Shown one piece after another: positions 29,009 to 38,228 of a stretch of DNA of 64,000 nt. This stretch comes from Mycobacterium sp. DL99 (GTDB taxonomy: Bacteria; Actinomycetota; Actinomycetes; Mycobacteriales; Mycobacteriaceae): contig NZ_SJOM01000007.1 in NCBI RefSeq assembly GCF_004762045.1, positions 3,833,008 to 3,897,007 on the forward strand, given 5' to 3'. A program made the translations under genes and the position numbers. Numbering within the stretch: the stretch's first letter is position 1; the number at the start of each line of letters is the position of its first letter. The notes beneath the pieces were generated by a model. The model searched no databases. It was not told where the DNA came from and was given only the letters and a program-made list of their open reading frames with translations.

Positions 29009-31609
29009 ATGCCTGGTCAGTGGCAGCTTTTGGACCGGCCCGCCGAGCACGAGGCCATTCGGGCCGCCCTCAGCGGGACGGACAGCTGCGGAGTCGTCCT
29101 CGTCGGAGCTGCCGGAGTCGGCAAAACCACGTTGGCGCGCACCGTCACCGCATCGTTGAGCCGGAAGGTGCACTGGACCGCATGCACCGAATCGTCGCGC
29201 AGCATCCCGCTCGGCGCGTTCGCCCACTGGGTGTCGTCGTCGGGATCGCGAGACCCCATCGCGCTCATCGGATCGGCACGCGAATCCCTTGTGGCCGACG
29301 GTGACACCATCGTCGGAATCGACGATGCCCACCTGCTGGACCAGCTGTCGGCGACGCTGCTGCACCAGATCGCGGTCGAGCGCTCCGGCCACGTGGTGGC
29401 CACGGTCCGCACCGGCGAGCCGGTACCCGACGCCGTCACCTCACTGTGGAAAGACGGTTACCTCCAGCGCTTCGAACTCAGCCCGTTCACCAAGCAGCAG
29501 AGCATCGCTCTCATCGAAACCGTGCTCGGCGGAACCCTCGAAGGGCTCAGCGCCGACGTGATGTGGGAGACCTCGGGCGGCAACCCGCTGTTCCTGCGCA
29601 ACATGGTCGAGGGCGCCGTCGACGCGGGCACGTTGACCAAGGTCAACGGGGTGTGGCAGTTCCGCGGCCCCACCGTCATCCCGTCCGGGCTGGTCGAACT
29701 GCTCGACGAGCGCCTGGCGCACGCCGGTGAGGATGTGCTGCACGCACTGAAACTGCTGGCCCTGTGCGAACCCCTGGACATCGATGCCCTGGCCGAATTG
29801 GCCGGGGAGGAAGCGGTGGATGCGGCCGAGATGCGCGGCCTGATCCGGATCGTCGCCGACGACGGTCAGATCAATGTTCGGTTCAGCCACCCACTGTTCG
29901 GCGAGGCGGTGCGCCGCCGGGTCGGCACCGCGTCGGCCCGCAAGCTGCGGGGCCGGATCGCCAAGATCCTGCACGAACGCAACCTCGATTCGCCCGCCAG
30001 CCGAATCAAATTGGCCGAGTTGGCCATCGAGAGCGACCAGGGCACCGACATCGAACTGCTGATCACGGCCGCCAAGGATGCGGTGTTCCTGTCCAACCTT
30101 CCGCTCGGCGAGAAACTGGCCCGTGCGGCCTTCGCCCACGGCGGTGGCCTGAGCGCAGCTGCACTACTGTCCCGCGCGCTGTTGTGGCAGGGCCACCCGG
30201 TACAGGCCGACGCCATCCTCGAGCAGTTCTCCCCTGCCGACCTCAACGAGATGGAGCTCGTGCAGTGGGGCATTCCCCGACTGTCCAACCTCTTCTGGTC
30301 AATGGGCGATGTGGTGCGCGCGGATCAGGTGCTGGCTCTCCTGCGGGAGCGGGTCACCCATCCGACCCTCCGACTGATCGTCGATGCGACCGGCGCGGGC
30401 ATGGCCGTTCACCGGAACAAGATTCCCGAGGGGCTGGAGATCGCCGAACGGGTGCTGGCAAACCCTGAGGCGCCCCGGCAGGCGGTGGATTTCGCGGCGT
30501 TCGCGGCCGGCCTGTCGATGCCGTTGATCGGTCGCGGCAACGATTTCCTGCCGATCGCATCGCGGTGCCGCACCGAGCGCAAGACCACCGACGGCATGGT
30601 CCGGATCATGGTGTTCTACGGCGAGGTGCTGGCTCTGGCGTACACCGGCCGGTTGGATCTGGCCCAGCAGCGCGCCACCGAGTACGCCGAATTCTCCTCG
30701 GCCGGCCAGTTCGCCGGCTGGGCCATCGCCAAGATCATGGAAGGCGTGGCGGCCACGCACAGCGGCCGGTTCCGCGACGCCATCCTGGCGATCGAACAGG
30801 CCCTGGCCGCGCTGAACGCCGAGAGCTCCCTGCCCTGGCAGCTGCCCGGCCGGTTGCTACTGGCCCGCGCATACGCCGGGGTGGGCAACCCCGCCGAGGC
30901 CGAGCGGGTGCTCGAGGATGCCAAGGAACACTCGGGCGAGTTCATGGCACTGCACGAGCCCCTCCGGATGATCGCCAAGGCCTGGCTGGCCGCAGCCAAG
31001 GGCGGACACCGCTCGGCGATCGACCTGGCCCGGGCGGCCGCCGATGCGGCGCACTCGTCCGGCCAGTTCGCGGTCGAGGCCGAGGCCCTGCACAGCGCGG
31101 CACGCTTCGGCGACCGCAGCGTGACCCGCCGCCTGCAGGACCTGGTCGACCGGACGGAGGGGCCGCTGCCCGCCCTCTACGCACGACACGCCGCGGCCGT
31201 GACCGCCGCCGACCCGAGCGAACTGGACAAGGTGGCCGGCGCGTTCGAGGAGGTCGGTCTGCTGCTGTCGGCGGCTGACGCCGCCGCTCAGGCGGTGCCC
31301 CTGCACGACAAGGCCGGGCATCGCCGCAACAGCACCGAATCCGCCGCGCACGCACTGCAATTGGCGTCCAAGTGCGGCGGCGCCGCCACCCCGGCGATCC
31401 GATCGGCCGCGCGCCCGCTGCCGGTCACCGCGCGAGAACGCGAGGTGGCCGGACTGGTGGCCCAGGGATTGTCGAACCGCGACATCGCCGAACGGCTCAC
31501 CGTCTCGGTCCGCACCGTGGAGGGACACATCTACCGGGCCTGCATCAAGCTCGGCGTGGCCGACCGTGATGAACTCGCCAAGATCGTCTGGAACGACCTG
31601 GGCCGGTAA
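29009..31609 (+). CDS. large ATP-binding LuxR-family transcriptional regulator
   Basis: 866-aa regulator of the AAA/TPR/LuxR type. P-loop LVGAAGVGKTTLA at residues 33-41 region, Walker B IVGIDDAH near residue 110, a sensor-like SGGNPLFLRNM, a long helical-repeat middle rich in AALLSRALLWQG-type units, and a C-terminal HTH (TAREREVAGLVAQGLSNRDI followed by SVRTVEGHIYRA). Start: ATG 29009 gives MPGQWQLLDRPAEHEAI, where the family normally begins, with AGGA just upstream; an ATG at 28904 would add 35 poorly conserved residues. TAGACT at 28995 could be a -10 element for a near-leaderless message. It lies 122 bp after the oxylipin genes, so it is a candidate regulator of them. Confidence 0.85.
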   Translation: MPGQWQLLDRPAEHEAIRAALSGTDSCGVVLVGAAGVGKTTLARTVTASLSRKVHWTACTESSRSIPLGAFAHWVSSSGSRDPIALIGSARESLVADGDTIVGIDDAHLLDQLSATLLHQIAVERSGHVVATVRTGEPVPDAVTSLWKDGYLQRFELSPFTKQQSIALIETVLGGTLEGLSADVMWETSGGNPLFLRNMVEGAVDAGTLTKVNGVWQFRGPTVIPSGLVELLDERLAHAGEDVLHALKLLALCEPLDIDALAELAGEEAVDAAEMRGLIRIVADDGQINVRFSHPLFGEAVRRRVGTASARKLRGRIAKILHERNLDSPASRIKLAELAIESDQGTDIELLITAAKDAVFLSNLPLGEKLARAAFAHGGGLSAAALLSRALLWQGHPVQADAILEQFSPADLNEMELVQWGIPRLSNLFWSMGDVVRADQVLALLRERVTHPTLRLIVDATGAGMAVHRNKIPEGLEIAERVLANPEAPRQAVDFAAFAAGLSMPLIGRGNDFLPIASRCRTERKTTDGMVRIMVFYGEVLALAYTGRLDLAQQRATEYAEFSSAGQFAGWAIAKIMEGVAATHSGRFRDAILAIEQALAALNAESSLPWQLPGRLLLARAYAGVGNPAEAERVLEDAKEHSGEFMALHEPLRMIAKAWLAAAKGGHRSAIDLARAAADAAHSSGQFAVEAEALHSAARFGDRSVTRRLQDLVDRTEGPLPALYARHAAAVTAADPSELDKVAGAFEEVGLLLSAADAAAQAVPLHDKAGHRRNSTESAAHALQLASKCGGAATPAIRSAARPLPVTAREREVAGLVAQGLSNRDIAERLTVSVRTVEGHIYRACIKLGVADRDELAKIVWNDLGR

Positions 31610-31630
31610 CTGGAGTTCAATGACGCGAGC

Positions 31631-34600
31631 TCAATACACGTCTCGCACGTACCTCTTCTGGGCGACCAGTTCCCGCTTGTAGTCGCGCGCGGCGTCTTCG
31701 GACATCGCACCGTGGGTGCGCAGGATCGTGGTCAGCGTGGTGTCCACATCTTTGGCCATCCGGGAGGCGTCACCACAGACGTAGAAGTGGGCACCGTCAT
31801 CGAGCCAGCGCCATACCTCGGCCCCACGGTCGAGCATCTTGTGTTGCACGTACACCCGGTCGGCCTGATCGCGGGAGAACGCCAGATCCAGCCGGCTCAG
31901 AAAGCCGTCCTCGACCATGTCCTCCAGGTCGTCGCGATAGTAGAAGTTCTCGCGGCGGTGCTGATCGCCGAAGAACAACCAGTTGCGACCGCCGTGCCCC
32001 AGCGCCCGGCGCTCCTGCAGGAATCCCCGGAAGGGCGCCACGCCGGTACCCGGGCCGACCATGATCATCGGCGTGCCCGCGTCCTCGGGCGGCCGGAAAT
32101 GCGGTGACCGCTGCAGGAACACCGGCGCGGCCGCGGCGCGGCCGGCCAGGAAGGTGGAACACACTCCGCCCCGGGCCGAGCCGCCGGCACCGCGGTAGCG
32201 CACCACCGACACCGTCAGCTGGACCTCGTGCGGACTGACCAGCGGGCTCGACGAGATCGAGTAGTTGCGCGGGGTCAGCCGGACCAGAACCTCTTGCCAC
32301 TGTTCGGGCTCCGCGCGCACCGCGAACTCGCTCACGACGTCGAGGCCGTTGCGGTTGCGCATCCAATTGCTGCGCCGCTCACCGGAATTGCGCAGGATCT
32401 TGGCCGCGGACTTGTCCGTGCAGGACTCCGCGACGAACCGCAACAGGTCCGGCGTCACCCTACAGATGTCGTATGACGAGATGAGGGCATCGCGCAGCGA
32501 CTGCTCCACACCGTCGACCTCGATCACCGAGTCCGGGTTGAGTGCGGTGGCCGCCAGCCAGGAGTCGACCACGGCCGGATCGTTGCTGGCATAGACGCCC
32601 AGTGAGTCACCGACCGAATAACTCACGTCGTACTCGGAGATGTCGAAGCCGAACTGACGGACCTCCTTGGCCGCGGTCGACGTCGTCAGCAGCTCGTTGC
32701 GCGCCAGTACGGCCAAAATCGGCTTGGCCCTGGTGAATTCGTCAGACTCGGTGCGGATGACGGTGCCGGGACCTCCGCCGGCGATGGCCGGGACGGGCGT
32801 GGCACCGGCGAGCGCTGTGGTAACCGAATCGGCCCAGCGCCGCAACGGCTCGTCATCGTAGGCCTCGCAGTCGGCGCGCTCGAGCAGCTTGGTGGCACCG
32901 AGATCGGCCAGCCGCTGGTCCAGGGATTTGGCGTGCCCGCAGAAGTTGTCGTAGGACTTGTCACCGATGCCGAGTACCGCATAGCGGACACCGTGCAGCT
33001 GCGGGGCGTCCGGGGCCTGCAGCCGGCTCCAGAAGTCGGCGCCGTTGTCCGGTGGGCCCCCGTCACCGAACGTACTGGTGACCACCAGGATGTCGCGTGC
33101 GGCGGCAAGGTCGGCCAGCGCGAGGTCGTCCATGTTGACCAACGAAGCCCCGTCGATGCGGCCCGCCAGCCCCGCCGCGAATTCCTCGGCGGTGCCGGTC
33201 TGCGAGGCCCACAACACCAGCGGCCCGCCGGGCACCGACCTCTCGCCCGGCGCACCGCCGCCGGCCCGCGAATAGCGTCCGGCCAGCATCCCGTCCACCC
33301 ACAGCCGCACCTTGGCACTGAGCGGCGCTGCCGCCGGAACTACCGGCATGCCCACGGGGGCGTCCGGCAGGCCGGTGAAAAATCCGGCCAGATAGATCTT
33401 TTCGTCCTGACTCAGGGACGGCTTGTGTGCGGCGCTCAACCCCATCTCGGCCGCCAGCGGATGCAGCGCCGGGGTCCCGTCGACCGTCAGGACCGGACGC
33501 AGGCTGACTGCGCACACCTTGAACTCCGGCTGCAACGAGTCCGGGTCGACAGCATCGTTGGTCACGGCATTGACGGTCAGGTACTCGCCGTGTTCGTCGT
33601 TCCAGTGAAACGGCGCAAAGCAGTTGCCCGGCCGCACCCGATCCGACAACATCGCGGGGAGCACTGCGCGCCCACGCCGGGACGTCAGCTCGACCGGCTG
33701 CCCCTCCACGATGTCGAGCTCCAGGGCGTCCAGCGGGTGGATTTCGACGAACGGAGCGGGATTGAGCTTGTTGAGTTTGTCCACCTTGCCGGTCTTGGTC
33801 ATGGTGTGCCATTGATGTTGCAGCCGACCGGTGTTGAGCACCATCGGATAATCGTCATCGGGCAGTTCCGCGGCATCCATGTGCGGCCGGGCGAAAAAGA
33901 CAGCCCGCCGCGACGGCGTCGGGAAGGCCAGCCGGGGCCGGTTACCGTCGGCGTCGACGAACAGGTCCTGGCTCACGCCGTCGTTGAGGTAGCGGATGGG
34001 GTGCCGGTCGTCCTCCCCACCGGGGCCGTCGACCGGTGGGACCGGCCACTGCAACGGGGTCTCGCGCAGCCGCTCGTAGTCGGCGCCGCGCAGGTCATAT
34101 CCGGTCTTCGGGTTGGCGAACCCGCGGATCTCCGAGAAGACCTCTTCCGCGGACCGGTAAGCGAAGTGTTCGGCGAACCCGAGATGCGCGGCCACCTGGC
34201 AGATCAGCTGCCAGTCCGGTCGGGCCTGCCCCAGTGGGGCGACCGACGGGGACAGCAGGGTCAGGTTGCGCTCCGAATTGACCATGACGCCTTCGGATTC
34301 CGCCCACAACGCAGCGGGCAGCAGGACGTCGGCGTAGTGATTGGTCGCCGTGGACCGGTAGGCGTCCTGGACGACGACCAGCTCGGCGGCCTCCAAGCCG
34401 TTGATCACGGTCTTCCGGTTGGCCACGGTGGCAACGGGATTCGTGCAGATGATCCAGCAGGCCTTGATCTGGCCCTGCTCCATCTGTTCGAACATGCCGA
34501 TGGTGCCCGGGCCCACCGCGGAGCGGATGGTGCCGGGTTCGACACCCCACCGGGTCTCGACGAACGCACGGTCATCGGCCGCGAGCACAGACCGCTGGCC

Positions 34601-35692
34601 GGGCAGACCCGGTCCCATGTAACCCATTTCCCGGCCGCCCATGGCGTTGGGCTGACCGGTCAACGACATCGGACCGCTGCCGGGGCGGCAGATCGCGCCG
34701 GTGGCCAGATGCAGGTTGCAGATGGCGTTGGTGTTCCAGGTTCCGTGTGTGCTCTGGTTGAGACCCATGGTCCAGCAACTCATCCACTCCCCGGCCTCGG
34801 CGATCATCGCTGCGGCGGTGCGGATGTCAGCTTCGGGGATTCCGGTGATCTCGGCAACCCGGGCCGGTGGGTAGCCGGCCAGGAATTCCGGCATCGCGTC
34901 CCAACCCGTGGTGTGTTCGGCGATGAACTCATGATCGACGTCGCCTCGTTCGACCAGCAGATGCAGCAGGCCATTGAGCAGCGCCAGATCGGTTCCCGGC
35001 TTGATCTGCAGGAACAGGTCGGCGCGTTCCGCGGTCGCCGTCCGGCGCGGGTCCACGACGATCAGCTTGGCTCCGGCCTTGAGCCGATCGGCCATGCGCA
35101 GGAACAGAATCGGATGACAGTCGGCCATATTCGCACCGGAGACGAAGAACAGGTCGGCCCGGTCGAAGTCGGTGTAGGAGCCCGGCGGCCCGTCGGAGCC
35201 GAGCGACTGTTTGAAGCCGGTGCCCGCACTCGCCATGCACAACCGGGAATTCGATTCGATGTGCACGGTACGCAGGAATCCCTTGGCGAGCTTGGTGGCC
35301 AGGTACTGCGCCTCCAGCGTCATCTGGCCGGACACATAGAGCGCGACTGCATCGGGTCCGTGCTCGTCGACGATGGCCCGCAGCCGGCGTCCCGCCTCGG
35401 CTGCCGCGTCGTCCACCGGTGTCGGCATCAGTTCATCCGCACGCGTGGGCCGCAGCAAAGCGGACTGGAGCCGATCTTCGTCAGCGGCCATCATCTCGGC
35501 GTGCATCGCCCCCTTGGTGCACAGCCGGCCGAAATTCGTGGGATGCAGCTTGTCGCCGCTGACCCGGGCAATCACCGTGCGGCCGTCATCGACCCTGGTA
35601 GTGACCTCGATGCCGCATCCGACGCCACAGTACGAACACGCCGTCCGGTGTGTCTTGTCCGGGACCGAACCCGGGGCCGCGCCGTCCGCCAT
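31631..35692 (-). CDS. nasN: single-chain assimilatory nitrate reductase with diflavin reductase module (NasN-like)
   Basis: 1353-aa fusion. N-terminal half: 4Fe-4S cluster site CSYCGVGC plus a later LCTKGAMH Cys, then the Mo-bisMGD catalytic domain and a dinucleotide-binding domain (MVLNTGRLQHQWHTMTKTGK). C-terminal half: a flavodoxin-like FMN domain beginning LVLWASQTGTAEEFA, an FAD domain with NYSISSSPLV, and an NADPH domain with GTGVAPFRGFLQERRA and VYVQHKMLD. Electrons would pass NADPH-FAD-FMN-FeS-Mo to nitrate in one chain. An enzyme of this layout is the M. smegmatis assimilatory nitrate reductase NasN, at the same locus as I recall. No nitrite reductase or nitrate transporter is in the window. 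Convergent with the LuxR gene. Confidence 0.92.
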   Translation of the reverse strand: MADGAAPGSVPDKTHRTACSYCGVGCGIEVTTRVDDGRTVIARVSGDKLHPTNFGRLCTKGAMHAEMMAADEDRLQSALLRPTRADELMPTPVDDAAAEAGRRLRAIVDEHGPDAVALYVSGQMTLEAQYLATKLAKGFLRTVHIESNSRLCMASAGTGFKQSLGSDGPPGSYTDFDRADLFFVSGANMADCHPILFLRMADRLKAGAKLIVVDPRRTATAERADLFLQIKPGTDLALLNGLLHLLVERGDVDHEFIAEHTTGWDAMPEFLAGYPPARVAEITGIPEADIRTAAAMIAEAGEWMSCWTMGLNQSTHGTWNTNAICNLHLATGAICRPGSGPMSLTGQPNAMGGREMGYMGPGLPGQRSVLAADDRAFVETRWGVEPGTIRSAVGPGTIGMFEQMEQGQIKACWIICTNPVATVANRKTVINGLEAAELVVVQDAYRSTATNHYADVLLPAALWAESEGVMVNSERNLTLLSPSVAPLGQARPDWQLICQVAAHLGFAEHFAYRSAEEVFSEIRGFANPKTGYDLRGADYERLRETPLQWPVPPVDGPGGEDDRHPIRYLNDGVSQDLFVDADGNRPRLAFPTPSRRAVFFARPHMDAAELPDDDYPMVLNTGRLQHQWHTMTKTGKVDKLNKLNPAPFVEIHPLDALELDIVEGQPVELTSRRGRAVLPAMLSDRVRPGNCFAPFHWNDEHGEYLTVNAVTNDAVDPDSLQPEFKVCAVSLRPVLTVDGTPALHPLAAEMGLSAAHKPSLSQDEKIYLAGFFTGLPDAPVGMPVVPAAAPLSAKVRLWVDGMLAGRYSRAGGGAPGERSVPGGPLVLWASQTGTAEEFAAGLAGRIDGASLVNMDDLALADLAAARDILVVTSTFGDGGPPDNGADFWSRLQAPDAPQLHGVRYAVLGIGDKSYDNFCGHAKSLDQRLADLGATKLLERADCEAYDDEPLRRWADSVTTALAGATPVPAIAGGGPGTVIRTESDEFTRAKPILAVLARNELLTTSTAAKEVRQFGFDISEYDVSYSVGDSLGVYASNDPAVVDSWLAATALNPDSVIEVDGVEQSLRDALISSYDICRVTPDLLRFVAESCTDKSAAKILRNSGERRSNWMRNRNGLDVVSEFAVRAEPEQWQEVLVRLTPRNYSISSSPLVSPHEVQLTVSVVRYRGAGGSARGGVCSTFLAGRAAAAPVFLQRSPHFRPPEDAGTPMIMVGPGTGVAPFRGFLQERRALGHGGRNWLFFGDQHRRENFYYRDDLEDMVEDGFLSRLDLAFSRDQADRVYVQHKMLDRGAEVWRWLDDGAHFYVCGDASRMAKDVDTTLTTILRTHGAMSEDAARDYKRELVAQKRYVRDVY

Positions 35693-35811
35693 GCCCCCAT
35701 CATCTGGTGAGGGTGTTGTCGGATCTTTCCGGCGACGTTATCGCCACGAAAACTGATGCTCACCACCCGTAGATGCCCCGTGTGAGGGGCAACATCCCAG
35801 GTCAGAGTGCA

Positions 35812-36204
35812 TCAGTGATGTGTGGGCTTGACCGCCAGCACCGGTTTCGGGCATTCCAGCAGCAGTTGTTGCGACACGCTGCCGAGCAACAACTTGCCCA
35901 CCGGGCTGCGGTGCCGGATGCCGATCACCAGCAACTCAGCGTCGGCGGCCTCCATCGCATCGAGCAGTTCGGTGGCCGCGTCGACCCCCACCGGCTGGCG
36001 CAACTCGAACGGCACGCCACTCTCCCGCAACCGTTCCTCGACATCGTGGACCTGACCGGATCGGGCGAACCGGGAATCCACATAGGCCTCGCCCGAGGTC
36101 GCGTTGATCACCAGCAGGCTGGTGCCCCGCAGGGCGGCCTCGGCGATACCGTGCTCGACGGCGGCAATGCCGAAGGCGTCCGCGGTGTAGCCGACGACGA
36201 TCAT
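35812..36204 (-). CDS. universal stress protein, single domain
   Basis: 130-aa UspA-fold protein. IVVGYTADAFGIAAVEHG gives the first strand and Asp, and the ATP-type loop is VIGIRHRSPVGKLLLGSVSQQLL (Gx2Gx9GS pattern). It ends PKPVLAVKP. ATG 36204 overlaps the tctA stop (ATGA), so it belongs to the tctA transcript; nasN follows 119 bp downstream. Inside that gap an inverted repeat GGCGA/TCGCC (35731-35745) could be an operator for nasN. Single-domain USPs in tct operons may sense nucleotide or energy status; this is inference. Confidence 0.88.
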   Translation of the reverse strand: MIVVGYTADAFGIAAVEHGIAEAALRGTSLLVINATSGEAYVDSRFARSGQVHDVEERLRESGVPFELRQPVGVDAATELLDAMEAADAELLVIGIRHRSPVGKLLLGSVSQQLLLECPKPVLAVKPTHH

Positions 36205-37742
36205 GCCTGGGCCGCCTTCTCCTGCTGATCCGCATCATCCTCGACGATCAACAGCGTCTCCTCACTGCGGTGCATCAGCTTGAGCACCAACGGCATCAAC
36301 AACAGGATGGCCATGAGCACATAGGTGATGATCGCGACCGGCTCGGTGAACAGGCTGGTCCAGTCGCCGCCGCCGAGCTGCAGGCTCTGGCGCAATTGCC
36401 GTTCGATGCGAGGGCCCAGGATCACCCCGATGATCATCGGCAGCACCGGCAATCCGAATCGGCGCATCATCAAACCCAGCAGCCCGAACACCAGCAGCAG
36501 GACCAGATCCAGGGGTTGCACGTTGACCGCGAACGCCCCCAGGGTGGCGAAGAACAGGATGCCCGCGTACAGGTATGGCCGGGGTGTGCGGAGCAGCTTG
36601 GCCCACAGCGGCGCCAGCGGCAGGTTGAGCACCAGCAGCAGGAAGTTGCCGATGAACAGGCTGGCGATCAGGGTCCAGATCAGCAGCGGTTCCTTCTCGA
36701 AAAGCGTCGGCCCGGGCTGAATCCCATAGGACACGAACGCGGTCAGCATCACCGCGGCCGTGGCGTTGGTGGGCAGCCCCAGCGACAGCATCGGCACGAG
36801 GGTGCCCGCCGCCGAGGCGTTGTTGGCTGCCTCGGGTCCGGCCACACCCTCGATGGCGCCCTTGCCGAACTCCTCGGGGTGCGCCGACAGCCGCTTCTCG
36901 GTGATGTAGGACAGGAACGTCGGCAACTCGGCACCACCGGCCGGCAGCGCGCCGAACGGGAAGCCGTAGGCGGTGCCACGCAACCACGGCTTCCACGACC
37001 GGCCGAAATCCTCGCGACTCATCCACGGCCGCCCCACCGGGATCACGTCGGCCGGCCGGCGGCGCAGATGCGCCGCCACCCACAGCGCCTCGCCGAGTGC
37101 GAAGATCGCCACCGCGATCACCACGATGTCGATGCCGTCGGACAACTGCGGCAGGCCGAAGGTGGCGCGCGGCTGACCGGTGAGGAAGTCGATGCCGACC
37201 ACCCCGATCGCCAGACCGAGGAACAGCGAGATCGCGCCGCGCAGCTTGGAAGATCCGAGCACGGCGGTGACCGCGACCAGGGCGAACAACATGATCGCCA
37301 GATAGGAAGGCGCGCCGAGGGTTACCGCGAACCGCGAGATCGGCGGCGCGAAGGCGGCCAGCAACGCGGTGCCGATCGCTCCTGCGACGAAGGAGCCGAT
37401 CGCGGCGGTGGCCAGCGCCTGCGCGGCCCGGCCGGCCTTGGCCATCTTGTTGCCCTCGATCGCGGTGATCACCGACGAGGATTCACCCGGGGTGTTCAGC
37501 AGGATCGAGGTGGTCGACCCGCCGTACATGCCGCCGTAGAAGATCCCGGCGAACATGATGAAAGCCGCACTGGGGCTGACGTTGTAGGTGACGGGCAGCA
37601 GCAGGGCGACCGTCATGGCCGGACCGATACCCGGCAGCACGCCGACTGCGGTACCCAGCAGCACACCGATCACGGCGTACATCAGGTTCATCGGGGTCGC
37701 GGCCTCGGCGAACCCCTGAAGCAACCATTCGAAGTTACCCAT
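36201..37742 (-). CDS. tctA: tripartite tricarboxylate transporter, large membrane subunit TctA
   Basis: 513-aa protein with about 12 membrane helices. The family signature GTAVGVLPGIGPAMTVALLLP occurs near the N-terminus, and a second conserved loop is GMYGGSTTSILLNTPGESSSV. The domain-repeat SYGIQPGPTLFEKEPLLIW is also typical. It forms the permease with TctB (adjacent, no gap) and takes substrate from TctC. The C-terminal EDDADQQEKAAQA tail is cytosolic. Substrate class is carboxylates such as citrate; the exact one is unknown. Confidence 0.94.
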   Translation of the reverse strand: MGNFEWLLQGFAEAATPMNLMYAVIGVLLGTAVGVLPGIGPAMTVALLLPVTYNVSPSAAFIMFAGIFYGGMYGGSTTSILLNTPGESSSVITAIEGNKMAKAGRAAQALATAAIGSFVAGAIGTALLAAFAPPISRFAVTLGAPSYLAIMLFALVAVTAVLGSSKLRGAISLFLGLAIGVVGIDFLTGQPRATFGLPQLSDGIDIVVIAVAIFALGEALWVAAHLRRRPADVIPVGRPWMSREDFGRSWKPWLRGTAYGFPFGALPAGGAELPTFLSYITEKRLSAHPEEFGKGAIEGVAGPEAANNASAAGTLVPMLSLGLPTNATAAVMLTAFVSYGIQPGPTLFEKEPLLIWTLIASLFIGNFLLLVLNLPLAPLWAKLLRTPRPYLYAGILFFATLGAFAVNVQPLDLVLLLVFGLLGLMMRRFGLPVLPMIIGVILGPRIERQLRQSLQLGGGDWTSLFTEPVAIITYVLMAILLLMPLVLKLMHRSEETLLIVEDDADQQEKAAQA

Positions 37743-38228
37743 TCACAGAATCCCGTCCAGAATGCCTGCGGGCAGCGGAATTCCGAGCCCGGCGTAGAAC
37801 GCGTAGAAGCTCGCCACCGACAGCACCGTGCCGATCGCGAGGTTTCGGGTGTAGTGGCGATTGCCGAGAATCGTTGCCGCCCCGGCGAACAGCAGCGCAC
37901 CAGTGATGGCCCATCCCAACGGCTTGACCAGAACGATCACCAGCACGAACAGTCCGACCAGCAGTCCCACCGTGCGCCAGTCCCCCGGCATGTTCGGGTC
38001 GACGTCTTCACCGGCGTCCGCCTCACCGACCGATCCGCGCGGTATCGCGAGCGCGAGGACTATCGCGAGCGCGATCAGGATGACCCCGATCCCCAGTGGA
38101 AATGCCCGCGGCCCAACGGGATCGACCTTGGCGAACCCGCCGGTCAAGGTGAGCGCGTCATAGATCAGGAATCCGCCGACGGCCACCAGGACCGCGCACA
38201 CCAGATACTGGGCCTTGTCGACCTTCAC
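37743..38228 (-). CDS. tctB: tripartite tricarboxylate transporter, small membrane subunit TctB
   Basis: 161-aa protein with four predicted membrane helices: VCAVLVAVGGFLIYDALTL, AFPLGIGVILIALAIVLALAI, VGLLVGLFVLVIVLVKPLGWAI and a C-terminal pair around ILGNRHYTRNLAIGTVLSVASFYAFY. GPRAFPLGIG is the recognisable TctB motif. It abuts tctA and overlaps tctC by four bases, so all three are one operon. It has no enzymatic role; it is required for transport. Confidence 0.88.
   Translation of the reverse strand: MKVDKAQYLVCAVLVAVGGFLIYDALTLTGGFAKVDPVGPRAFPLGIGVILIALAIVLALAIPRGSVGEADAGEDVDPNMPGDWRTVGLLVGLFVLVIVLVKPLGWAITGALLFAGAATILGNRHYTRNLAIGTVLSVASFYAFYAGLGIPLPAGILDGIL

Noticed and set aside
32933..35710. 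A 925-codon plus-strand open frame opposite nasN
   Set aside because: No recognisable motif; the minus-strand gene has the complete cofactor-binding set.
35731..35760. A GlnR box upstream of nasN
   Set aside because: GATAAC-N6-GGAAAG only partly fits the GlnR pattern; kept as an unassigned palindrome.
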